DNA from: Tropicimonas sp. IMCC34043
GTDB lineage: Bacteria; Pseudomonadota; Alphaproteobacteria; Rhodobacterales; Rhodobacteraceae
Direction: 5' to 3'
Assembly (NCBI RefSeq): GCF_003390845.1
Contig: NZ_QMEK01000001.1
Coordinates: 310,001 to 374,000, forward strand
Length of the DNA: 64,000 nucleotides
The notes below the pieces were generated by a model. The model saw only the letters and a list, made by a program, of their open reading frames with translations, made no database searches and was not told the DNA's origin. Of this stretch, positions 56,833 through 64,000 are shown one piece after another. Numbering within the stretch: the first letter of the stretch is position 1; every line of letters begins with the position of its first letter. Both the position numbers and the translations under genes were made by a program.

Positions 56833-57855
56833 TCAGCTGCCGTTCGAGACGGAGTCGATGTCGGCCTTCATCTGGTCGAGGATCTTCTTGCCGCTGTCGC
56901 CCGTCATCTCGATGAACGCGGCCTCGACCTCGCCGGCAGCGGCCTTGAACGGCGCGCGCTGTTCGTCGGTCAGCACCGTGACGGTCATCGACGGCTTGGC
57001 GTCCATGATCTTCTTCAGGCTCTCTTCCTGAAGACCGCTCTGATAGTTCAGGATGTACTCGAATGCGGCATCCGTCGCGTCCTGAACCAGCTTCTTGTCG
57101 TCGTCGCCGAGGCCCTTGTAGAACTTCTGGTTCGCCATGACGGCGGTGGTGAAGTTGTTGTGGCCGGCGAAGGTGATGTAGTCGGTCACCTCGTACATCT
57201 TGGTCGACTCGATGAAGAACACCGGGTTTTCCTGGCCCTGGATGATGTTGGTCTGCAGCCCGCCATAGACCTCGCCCCAAGGCAGCGGCGTCGGTGTCGC
57301 GCCAAACGCCTTGTAGCTTTCGACCAGCAGCGGGTTGGTCATGACGCGGAATTTCACCTCGTCGAGATCCGCGGGGCCGGTCACCGGCTGCTTGGTGGTC
57401 ATGGCCACCTCGCCTTCGGGGAACATGGTCAGAAGCTCGAGACCCTGTTCGGCATAAAGCTCGGGGAACATCTCGTTGATGGCGACCGAGGTGCGGAAGA
57501 ATTCGAACAGCTCGTCGGATTTCTGCGGCAGCATGTAGGGCACGAAGAACACCTGCGCCTCGGGGATCAGCGCGCCGGTGAACCCTGGCGACTGGTCGAC
57601 GAACTGCAGGATCCCGGCCTGCGCCTGTTCCATGATGTCCGCGGATTCGCCGAGCGTGCCATAGGGGAACAGCTGGATCTCGTGGTCCGAGTTCTCTTCG
57701 ATGTATTCCTTGAACTTCTGGGCGTAGACGCCCTGAACCTCGTTGAGGGATTCCTCGAAGGCATAGCGCCAGGTATCGGCATGCGCCGCACCTGCCGTCA
57801 CACCCAGAACAGCCAGTGCCGTGGTGGCAAGGAACTTTGCTCGGTTCATCGTCAT
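56833..57855 (-). CDS. uehA: Ectoine/hydroxyectoine-binding TRAP protein
   Basis: The periplasmic DctP-type binding protein, 340 residues with a signal peptide cleaved after AHA (about residue 26). [20 protein letters not shown] starts the mature protein. [20 protein letters not shown] and [20 protein letters not shown] are the ligand-binding segments, with the conserved Arg in KFRVMTNP and aromatic Trp and Phe residues as in UehA. The ATG at 57855 has AAGGAG upstream. It is the first gene of the nine-gene uptake and degradation operon. Confidence 0.94.
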   Translation of the reverse strand: MTMNRAKFLATTALAVLGVTAGAAHADTWRYAFEESLNEVQGVYAQKFKEYIEENSDHEIQLFPYGTLGESADIMEQAQAGILQFVDQSPGFTGALIPEAQVFFVPYMLPQKSDELFEFFRTSVAINEMFPELYAEQGLELLTMFPEGEVAMTTKQPVTGPADLDEVKFRVMTNPLLVESYKAFGATPTPLPWGEVYGGLQTNIIQGQENPVFFIESTKMYEVTDYITFAGHNNFTTAVMANQKFYKGLGDDDKKLVQDATDAAFEYILNYQSGLQEESLKKIMDAKPSMTVTVLTDEQRAPFKAAAGEVEAAFIEMTGDSGKKILDQMKADIDSVSNGS

Positions 57856-58186
57856 TCTTGTCTCCTTGTTGGGTTGGTCGAGGTTGCCCCCGGTCGGCGG
57901 CTTCAGCCGCTCTCGCGTGTATCTGTGCCCAGTCCGCGTCCCGGCGGGCGCATGCGCCCTTGGCCAGACGTGCCAGCCTTGAGCCGGCAGACCAGTGTTC
58001 ATTCCGGGCGCCCGCAAGACGCGGGCGCAGCCGGGGGCGTCTCTCGCCGCCAAGCATGTTTGGCTTGGCAAATCATGTCAAATGGAGAATTAAATCATAA
58101 CAATTTGTGTCAACTTCCCGCACAAATTGCGGTCAGGTGCGCATAGGGACGCGGCATCGGCGCTGCAGCGGGCGCCGCAGCGGCGG
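57856..58186 (-). promoter_or_regulatory. ueh operon promoter and operator region
   Basis: The 331-base gap between enuR and uehA contains an AT-rich patch. A perfect 9-base inverted repeat, CAATTTGTG (58101-58109) and CACAAATTG (58121-58129), has an 11-base centre. On the minus strand it overlaps a TTGACA (58108-58113) and lies directly upstream of TATGAT (58094-58099). A second TTGACA is at 58076-58081. This is where EnuR should bind. A GCGCCCGC/GCGGGCGC hairpin (58008-58028) follows in the leader. Confidence 0.55.
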
Positions 58187-59575
58187 TCAAATCGCGAAGT
58201 AGGACGGTTCGGCCGGGCTTTCGGCGAGTCGGCGCAACTGGACGAGGGCGCGATTGAGGTCGTGTTCGCTTGGCGCGCCCAGACAGATTCGCACGCCGTT
58301 TGCATATCGCTCGCCCATCGCGAAGGCCCGGCCAGAGGCGGTGGCGATGCCGTCCTGGCGCGCCCGCATCACGAAGGCGTCCGCCTCCCACGCGCGATCG
58401 AGCGGCAGCCAGACATGCAGCCCGCGTGGATTGCTGCGGATCGGGAGCCCGTCGAAGACCTTGCGGGCGATCCGGTTGCGGCGCGCCAGCGCCTGCCGCT
58501 GCCATTGCAACAGCCGTTCGGCCGTGCCCTCGCTGATCCAGTGCGCTGCCAGTTCCGACATCAGCGTCGTCGCCATCCATTGCAGCGCCAGATTGCGGGA
58601 CGTGACCGCGTGGATCGACCGGTCCGGCACCACCAGCCAGCCGACGCGCATCCCCGGCATCAGGCATTTGGTCAGCCCGGTGATGTAGAACACCAGATCG
58701 GGCGCGAGTGCTGCCAGCGGCGAGGGGCGTCCCTGTTCCAGCGGGCCCCAGGCATCGTTTTCGATGATCTTCAGATCGAACTTGCGGGCGATCCGGCAGA
58801 TCTCGCTGCGGCGGTTCAGATCCATCACCCGGGTTTCCGGGTGAGCGCCCGAGGGCATCAGAAAAAGTGCTTTGGGTTCAGACGTCTCGCAGGCTTTTGC
58901 CAGCGCGCCGGGATCCATCGCCTCGTTGTCGCTTGCCACTGTTCCAAGGCGCAGACCCAGATACCTCGCGGTCGAGCCGAGCATGTGGTGGCTCATCTCG
59001 TCGCACAGGATCAGATCGCCCGGCGCCGCGACCGAGATCAGGGCGAGCGTGATGGCAGCGGTGCAGCCGTTGGTGGTGACGACCCGGTCGGCATTGGTGC
59101 GGATGCCGCACCGTTGCAGCCAGTCGAGCGTCGCCCGGGTGTGCAGGCTGACCGATTGCCGGGCGCGGAACGAGAACAGCGCATCGGGCGAAAGCCGGCC
59201 CGCGACGGCAACCATCGCCTCGCGCATCGCCTCGCGGTGCAGGTCGTCCATGACCGGCGTCAGCATCGAACAATCGATGACATCCGCCCCGCGTTCCAGT
59301 CGCTGGAAGGGGATCGAACTGCCCTCGGCCGCGCGCGCGGTGACAAAGGTTCCCCGGCCGACATGGCCCGCGATCAGGTTCGAACGGATCAGCGCATCAT
59401 AGGCCCGCCCGACCGTCTGCAGCGACAGGCCAAGGCTGTCGGCGAGGTCGCGCTGCGTCGGCAGCCGCGTGCCGGGCGGCAGCTCTCCGGCCTCGATTGC
59501 GGCAGTCAGTTGCTGCGCCAGCGAGCGATAGGCGGGGCGGGTCAGCGTGGATGGATCGGGGGGCCAAAGGGACAT
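58187..59575 (-). CDS. enuR: EnuR: MocR/GntR-type regulator of ectoine catabolism
   Basis: A 462-residue regulator with an N-terminal GntR winged helix (PPGTRLPTQRDLADSLGLSL then QTVGRAYDALIR) joined to an aminotransferase-like domain. The PLP lysine is K303 (YITGLTKCLMPGMRVGW). In roseobacters EnuR represses the ectoine genes until its PLP reacts with a catabolite such as diaminobutyrate or its N-alpha-acetyl form. It is transcribed towards uehA and divergently from doeX, with only 63 bases between. Confidence 0.94.
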   Translation of the reverse strand: MSLWPPDPSTLTRPAYRSLAQQLTAAIEAGELPPGTRLPTQRDLADSLGLSLQTVGRAYDALIRSNLIAGHVGRGTFVTARAAEGSSIPFQRLERGADVIDCSMLTPVMDDLHREAMREAMVAVAGRLSPDALFSFRARQSVSLHTRATLDWLQRCGIRTNADRVVTTNGCTAAITLALISVAAPGDLILCDEMSHHMLGSTARYLGLRLGTVASDNEAMDPGALAKACETSEPKALFLMPSGAHPETRVMDLNRRSEICRIARKFDLKIIENDAWGPLEQGRPSPLAALAPDLVFYITGLTKCLMPGMRVGWLVVPDRSIHAVTSRNLALQWMATTLMSELAAHWISEGTAERLLQWQRQALARRNRIARKVFDGLPIRSNPRGLHVWLPLDRAWEADAFVMRARQDGIATASGRAFAMGERYANGVRICLGAPSEHDLNRALVQLRRLAESPAEPSYFAI

Positions 59576-59586
59576 CAGGTCAGTCT

Positions 59587-59638
59587 GACAAGATCAAGAC
59601 AATTGACAAGTCTTGTCCCCACCCAAATGTTACTTGTC
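59587..59638. promoter_or_regulatory. enuR-doeX intergenic operator with repeated GACAAG half-sites
   Basis: GACAAG occurs at 59587-59592 and 59605-59610, and its complement CTTGTC at 59612-59617 and 59633-59638. The middle pair forms a perfect palindrome around one T. A TTGACA (59604-59609) sits in the array, with TGTTAC 18 bases on, pointing at doeX. If so, transcription would begin almost at the doeX ATG. Likely the binding site of EnuR or DoeX. Confidence 0.55.
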
Positions 59639-60127
59639 ATGGCACAATTTCCACTCGACTCGCGCGATATTGCAATCTTGTCTGCCCTCAGCCGGGAGGG
59701 ACGGATGTCGAAGACCGAGCTTGCGAAGAGGGTCAACCTGTCCGCGACGCCGTGCTGGGAGCGGCTGCGCAAGCTCGAATCCTCGGGGCTGATCCGCAGC
59801 TATCACGCGGATATCGCCATCGAAAAGCTCGGCCCGCATGTCGTCGTCTTTGTCACGGTGGAACTCGAAAGCCACAAGGCCGAGAATTTCCAGACCTTCG
59901 AACGTGCGGTCGCGCTGCACGACGAGATCATTTCCTGCTGGGCGATTGGCGGCGGGTTCGACTATCTGCTGCAGATCGTGACCCGGGATGTCGGCAGCTA
60001 TCAGGCGCTGATCGACGCGCTGCTGTCGGCACGGATCGGCCTCAAGCGCTATTTTTCCTATATCGTCACCAAGGAAGTGAAGCGCGTGCCGCTGCCGATC
60101 GAACGGCTTCTGGGGCAGGGCGAGTAA
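59639..60127 (+). CDS. doeX: Lrp/AsnC-family regulator (DoeX type)
   Basis: A 162-residue Lrp-type regulator. The helix-turn-helix is LDSRDIAILSALSREGRMSK then LAKRVNLSATPCWERLRKLE, followed by the ligand-binding RAM domain (HVVVFVTVELESHKAENFQT). DoeX accompanies ectoine catabolic genes in Halomonas and asnC does so in roseobacters. The ATG at 59639 lacks a Shine-Dalgarno and may be leaderless; an ATG four codons upstream is an alternative. It is the first gene of the plus-strand doeX-ssd-atf unit. Confidence 0.9.
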   Translation: MAQFPLDSRDIAILSALSREGRMSKTELAKRVNLSATPCWERLRKLESSGLIRSYHADIAIEKLGPHVVVFVTVELESHKAENFQTFERAVALHDEIISCWAIGGGFDYLLQIVTRDVGSYQALIDALLSARIGLKRYFSYIVTKEVKRVPLPIERLLGQGE

Positions 60128-60238
60128 TCCTCTGTATTCGGGGCCAATAAAAGAGAGTCTCTCTCTCAGGGCGCCAAGTCCAGACGATCTGCCTGCCAGG
60201 AGGACGGCATAGTCCCCGCAAGCACCGTGGGGGACGCC

Positions 60239-61711
60239 ATGAACACCTATGCACCGCAGACATCCGAACAGCAGACGCCCGAACAGACGCTGATGCGCAG
60301 CGACGCCTTCATCAACGGCCGGTGGCTGGCCGGGAACGCGCGCTTTGCAGTGACCGACCCTGCCACCGGCGACAAGATCGCCGACGTGGCAAAGCTCGAT
60401 GCAGCGCAGGCGCGCGCCGCCGTCGATGCGGCCGATGCCGCCTTTCACGGCTGGGCGATCCGGCTGCCGCAAGAGCGGTCGACGATCCTGCGCCGCTGGT
60501 TCGATCTGGTGCAGGCGAACCGCGAGGCGCTGGCGCGGATCCTGACCGCCGAGCAGGGCAAGCCCCTGTCCGAGGCGCTTGGCGAGATCGACTATGCCGC
60601 GTCCTTCATCGAATACTATGCCGAAGAAGCAAAGCGGCCCGACATCGAAGGCGTCACCTCGCACCTTGCGGATGCCGAGGTCGAGGTCTGGCGCGAGCCT
60701 GTCGGGGTGGCCGCCCTGATCACACCGTGGAATTTTCCCGCCGCCATGATCACCCGCAAGGCCGCCGCAGCCCTCGCGGCCGGCTGCACGGTCGTCATCC
60801 ACCCCTCGGGCGAAACGCCGCTGTCAGCGCTCGCGCTCGCCGTGCTGGCCGAGGAGGCCGGGTTTCCCGCCGGCGTCTTCAATGTCGTGACCGGCGACGC
60901 GCCCGAGATCGTCGGCGCCTGGACCGCCGACACCCGGGTGCGGGCGCTGTCCTTCACCGGCTCGACCGAGATCGGCAAGCTGCTGTATCGCGACTCTGCC
61001 GAGACGGTGAAGCGCCTTGTGCTGGAACTTGGCGGCCACGCGCCCTTCATCGTCTTTGCCGACGCCGACCTGACGCAGGCGGTGGACGAGGCGATCAAGG
61101 CCAAGTTCGCCACCACCGGGCAGGACTGCCTTGGCGCCAACCGCTTTCTGATCGAGCGGCCGATCTACAACGCCTTCTGCGCGCTCTTCACCGAACGCGT
61201 GCGCAAGCTGACGCTTGGCCCCGGGATGCAGGATTGCGATCTTGGCCCGCTGATGAACGAAAAATCTGTGCGCAAGCAGGAGGCGCATGTCTCGGACGCG
61301 CTCGCCTGCGGCGCCAAGCTGTTGACGGGGGGCGAACGGGATCCGCAGGGGCCGTTGTTCTATCGGCCGACCGTTCTGTCGGACGTGCCGCCCCATGCGG
61401 CGATCATGAACGAGGAAACCTTTGGCCCGGTCGCGGCGCTGACCCCGTTCGATGACGAGGACGAGGTGATCGCCCGCGCCAATGCCACCGAATACGGGCT
61501 GGTCGCCTATGTGCACACGCTCGACCCGCGCCGGATCTATCGCGTCACGCGCGCCTTGCAATTCGGCATGGTTGCCGTCAACCGCACCAAGGTCACCGGC
61601 GCGCCGGTGCCCTTTGGCGGCATGAAGCAATCCGGACTTGCCCGCGAGGGCGCCCGTTGGGGCCTGCGTGCCTTTACGGACGTGAAATACGTCTGCCGCG
61701 ACTGGGCCTGA
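60239..61711 (+). CDS. ssd: Semialdehyde dehydrogenase of ectoine catabolism
   Basis: A 490-residue NAD(P)-dependent aldehyde dehydrogenase of the succinate-semialdehyde type. The active site is complete: PWNFPAAMITRKAAAALAAG, SFTGSTEIGKLL, the general base glutamate in VLELGGHAPFIV, and the nucleophile cysteine in KFATTGQDCLGANR. In this locus it should oxidise aspartate semialdehyde made by Atf. The ATG at 60239 follows GGGGGAC; a GTG four codons earlier is possible. Confidence 0.93.
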   Translation: MNTYAPQTSEQQTPEQTLMRSDAFINGRWLAGNARFAVTDPATGDKIADVAKLDAAQARAAVDAADAAFHGWAIRLPQERSTILRRWFDLVQANREALARILTAEQGKPLSEALGEIDYAASFIEYYAEEAKRPDIEGVTSHLADAEVEVWREPVGVAALITPWNFPAAMITRKAAAALAAGCTVVIHPSGETPLSALALAVLAEEAGFPAGVFNVVTGDAPEIVGAWTADTRVRALSFTGSTEIGKLLYRDSAETVKRLVLELGGHAPFIVFADADLTQAVDEAIKAKFATTGQDCLGANRFLIERPIYNAFCALFTERVRKLTLGPGMQDCDLGPLMNEKSVRKQEAHVSDALACGAKLLTGGERDPQGPLFYRPTVLSDVPPHAAIMNEETFGPVAALTPFDDEDEVIARANATEYGLVAYVHTLDPRRIYRVTRALQFGMVAVNRTKVTGAPVPFGGMKQSGLAREGARWGLRAFTDVKYVCRDWA

Positions 61712-61753
61712 GCCCGCGCGGCCGCTCTATCCACTCTGAAAGAAAGGTAGCCC

Positions 61754-63124
61754 ATGTTGACCAATGACCAACTCGCCCAATGGGATCGCGAGAACTTCTT
61801 CCACCCGTCGACCCATCTGGCACAATTCGCCCGTGGCGAGGCCCCGCAGCGGATCGTGACCGGTGGCGAAGGCGTCTTCATCACCGACCGCGACGGCAAC
61901 CGGCTGCTCGACGCCTTTGCCGGGCTTTATTGCGTGAATGTCGGCTATGGGCGGCAGGAGGTGGCGGAAGCCATCGCCAAGCAGGCGCGCGAGCTTGCCT
62001 ATTACCACGCCTATGTCGGCCACGGCACCGAGGCCTCGATCACGCTTGCCAAGATGATCCTCGACCGGGCGCCGTCGAACATGTCGAAGGTCTATTTCGG
62101 CCTCAGCGGATCGGACGCGAACGAGACCAACATCAAGCTTGTCTGGTATTACAATAACGTGCGCGGGCTGCCGCAGAAGAAGAAGATCATCTCGCGCTGG
62201 CGCGGCTATCACGGCTCGGGGCTGATGACCGGCTCGCTGACGGGTCTCGACCTGTTCCACAAGAAGTTCGACCTGCCGCTCAGCCAGGTAATTCACACCG
62301 AGGCGCCCTATTACTATCGCCGCACCGATGCCGCGATGAGCGAGGAGGATTTCTCGACCCATTGCGCCGCGGAACTGGAAAAGCTGATCCTGGCGGAAGG
62401 ACCCGACACCGTCGCCGCCTTCATCGGGGAACCGGCGCTTGGCACCGGCGGGCTGGTGCCGCCGCCTGCCGGTTACTGGAAGAAGATTCAGGCGGTTCTG
62501 GCGAAATACGACATCCTGCTGATCGCCGACGAGGTGGTGACCGGGTTCGGCCGTCTTGGCAGCATGTTCGGGTCCGATCACTACGGGATCGAGGCGGATT
62601 TCATCACCATCGCCAAGGGTCTGACCTCGGCCTATGCGCCGCTGTCGGGATCTATCGTTTCGGACAAGGTCTGGAAGGTGCTGGAGCAGGGGACCGACGA
62701 ATACGGCTCTCTCGGTCACGGCTGGACCTATTCGGCGCATCCGATCAGTGCCGCCGCCGGGGTGGCGAACCTCAAGCTGGTCGATGACATGGGTCTGGTG
62801 GCCAATGCGGGCGTTATCGGGGCCTATCTGCGCGACAGCCTGCGGACCTCGCTTGGCGGTCATGGCAATGTCGGCGACGTGCGCGGCGAAGGGCTGATGA
62901 TTGCCGTCGAACTGGTCGAGGACAGCGCGGCGCGCACGTTCTACAGCCCCGCTGGCAGCGTCAGCGGCAAGGTCGTGTCGGCGATGCTGAAACGCGGGGT
63001 TATCGCGCGGGCCATGCCCCAGGGCGACATCATCGGTATCGCCCCGCCGCTTTGCCTCACGCACGCCGAAGCCGACCGGATCGCCGAGGCACTGACCGAG
63101 GCCGTGACCGAAGTGCTTGGCTGA
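61754..63124 (+). CDS. atf: Class III aminotransferase of ectoine catabolism
   Basis: A 456-residue PLP aminotransferase that should deaminate L-2,4-diaminobutyrate to aspartate semialdehyde. GVFITDRDGNRLLDAFAGLY, FGLSGSDANETNIKLVWYYN, the cofactor-binding LLIADEVVTGFGRLGSMFG and the lysine in ITIAKGLTSAYAPLS are all present. AAAGG precedes the ATG. It closes the plus-strand ectoine unit, 42 bases after ssd. Confidence 0.93.
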   Translation: MLTNDQLAQWDRENFFHPSTHLAQFARGEAPQRIVTGGEGVFITDRDGNRLLDAFAGLYCVNVGYGRQEVAEAIAKQARELAYYHAYVGHGTEASITLAKMILDRAPSNMSKVYFGLSGSDANETNIKLVWYYNNVRGLPQKKKIISRWRGYHGSGLMTGSLTGLDLFHKKFDLPLSQVIHTEAPYYYRRTDAAMSEEDFSTHCAAELEKLILAEGPDTVAAFIGEPALGTGGLVPPPAGYWKKIQAVLAKYDILLIADEVVTGFGRLGSMFGSDHYGIEADFITIAKGLTSAYAPLSGSIVSDKVWKVLEQGTDEYGSLGHGWTYSAHPISAAAGVANLKLVDDMGLVANAGVIGAYLRDSLRTSLGGHGNVGDVRGEGLMIAVELVEDSAARTFYSPAGSVSGKVVSAMLKRGVIARAMPQGDIIGIAPPLCLTHAEADRIAEALTEAVTEVLG

Positions 63125-63134
63125 CAGGACTGCG

Positions 63135-63155
63135 CCTCCCCGCATCGCGGGGAGG
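63135..63155. terminator. Bidirectional terminator after atf
   Basis: CCTCCCCGC pairs with GCGGGGAGG around ATC, ten bases after the atf stop, between convergent genes. It is followed only by CCAATTT, so termination may be weak on the plus strand. Confidence 0.6.
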
Positions 63156-63203
63156 CCAATTTCGGTCCCTCGGGGGCGATCCGGGCGCCGCCGTTGAGGC
63201 CTC

Positions 63204-64000
63204 CTAGATGCCGCGGGTAAAGACGAGGCCCATCGAATCCTTCAGCGTGATCGGGCCGCCGGTATATTCCCCGCCGATGTTCGGACTGCGCATTGTCAGA
63301 TGCCATCCGTCCCGCGACATCCCCTCTGGGGCAAGGTCGAACGGGTCGATATCCTCGGTCGGCAACCCCTCCATGTGGCAGAGCGAAAAGATCTCCTGCC
63401 CCTCGGGACCTTTGCGATGGGCAACGAACAGGGTGCGCCCGTCGATCGGTTCGGCATAGCGGAAATGATCTTCCGGGCCGAAGTTCTGCCGCAGCCAGGG
63501 GTTGGCAAGCCGGAACTCGCGCAGCTTTCGCATCGCGCCGATCTGTTGCGGGTCAAGCTTGGACAGCGAATGCGAGACGTTGCAGTATTCGTGCATGTCA
63601 TCCATCCAGGCGCGGGCGATCTGCTTCAGCGCCTCGACCGTGACCGGGCTTGGCCCGGCCAGCGGCGGTTCGACCGCGTTCAGCAGCGTGGCGATGGTTT
63701 CCAGATCGTATTCGGTCACCTCGACCAGCGCCGGCAGGAACTCCATGAACCGGGCAAGGTCGTTGCGGGTCTCGAAGCCAAGCTCCTTGAGCCAGCGGAA
63801 CGAGCCGGGCACCGAATAGCTGTAGGCGTCGACCTGCCATTTCAGGCTGATCGCTTCTTCGGCCACCACCTTCACCCCATAGCGGTCGTCCTGGTTGCGG
63901 ATGAAGCCCCAGCTTGCGCGGGCGGTGGCGTTGAGGAAGTCCATTGGCACGCCGGGCAGGATCGCATAGGTCAGGATCGAGACCGCCGAATTGTCATAGG
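63204..64000 (-). CDS. C-terminal part of a large unidentified protein
   Basis: The frame is open from the window edge: YDNSAVSILTYAILPGVP precedes the first possible internal start, so the gene begins outside. The 265 visible residues include FLNATARASWGFIRNQDDRY, DDMHEYCNVSHSLSKLD and a C-terminal stretch with NIGGEYTGGPITLKDSMGLV. The first segment resembles the late catalytic part, and the last the beta-domain end, of alpha-amylase-like glycosidases. This is only an impression and I do not assign a function. It is convergent with atf. Confidence 0.7.
   Translation of the reverse strand, partial: YDNSAVSILTYAILPGVPMDFLNATARASWGFIRNQDDRYGVKVVAEEAISLKWQVDAYSYSVPGSFRWLKELGFETRNDLARFMEFLPALVEVTEYDLETIATLLNAVEPPLAGPSPVTVEALKQIARAWMDDMHEYCNVSHSLSKLDPQQIGAMRKLREFRLANPWLRQNFGPEDHFRYAEPIDGRTLFVAHRKGPEGQEIFSLCHMEGLPTEDIDPFDLAPEGMSRDGWHLTMRSPNIGGEYTGGPITLKDSMGLVFTRGI

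Noticed and set aside
58127-59638. Upstream extension of the doeX frame through enuR
   Set aside because: The frame happens to stay open antisense to enuR; the Lrp-type protein begins at 59639 as in its family.

Overview
The window is a GC-rich alphaproteobacterial chromosome segment, most likely from Rhodobacterales (Rhodobacteraceae/Roseobacter-type). Four things point there: a SAM/SAH riboswitch in front of metK (a class known almost only from this order), the gene order aroA-cmk-rpsA-ihfB-lapA-trpF-trpB, a protein with a VPLPA-CTERM-like sorting tail, and a complete ectoine/5-hydroxyectoine catabolic locus of the kind known from marine roseobacters. Genes are densely packed and core housekeeping genes dominate.

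Layout. 1-13.4 kb, mostly plus strand: lnt, riboswitch-metK, trmB, an aldo/keto reductase (minus), aroA, cmk, a second aldo/keto reductase, rpsA with promoter and terminator, ihfB, lapA-like, trpF, a GNAT acetyltransferase, trpB. 13.4-21.6 kb, minus strand: DUF2237 protein, a double-length iron-type ABC permease behind tpiA, a LysR regulator, an IscA/SufA protein, a DUF3307 membrane protein plus a SatD-like cyclase-fold/HTH protein (this pair splits IscA/SufA from SufT), SufT, and a RimB-RimK fusion. 21.8-30.4 kb, mostly plus: a polytopic membrane protein, tgt, dienelactone hydrolase, a secreted VPLPA-type phospholipase-like protein (minus), an NCS1 permease, lon.

30.6-44.6 kb is an accessory island. 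It starts at tRNA-Val(CAC) and a transposase fragment and ends in a deleted IS5-type transposase. Between them lie mscS, a ytcA-mdtN-mdtO-mdtP efflux operon, a divergent small K+ channel, and a minus-strand cluster of Ntn amide hydrolase, glutamate decarboxylase, YrhK-like membrane protein and a Tat-exported amidohydrolase. It reads as an acid/solute/envelope stress island. Core genes resume with xerC, DUF484, fructose-6-phosphate aldolase/transaldolase and priA.

49.4-63.1 kb is the ectoine locus. On the minus strand are enuR, uehABC (TRAP uptake), usp, eutA, eutB, eutC, doeA and doeB; on the plus strand, divergent from enuR, are the Lrp/AsnC regulator (doeX), a semialdehyde dehydrogenase (ssd) and a class III aminotransferase (atf). 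Hydroxyectoine is taken up by UehABC and turned into ectoine by EutABC. DoeA and DoeB open the ring and deacetylate. Atf and Ssd then take diaminobutyrate towards aspartate. EnuR and DoeX control the locus, and candidate operators lie in both intergenic regions. The window ends inside an unidentified minus-strand gene.

The most unusual elements are the SatD-like/DUF3307 cassette with its own palindromic operator, the stress island with its IS scars, and the hairpin-rich metK-trmB spacer.
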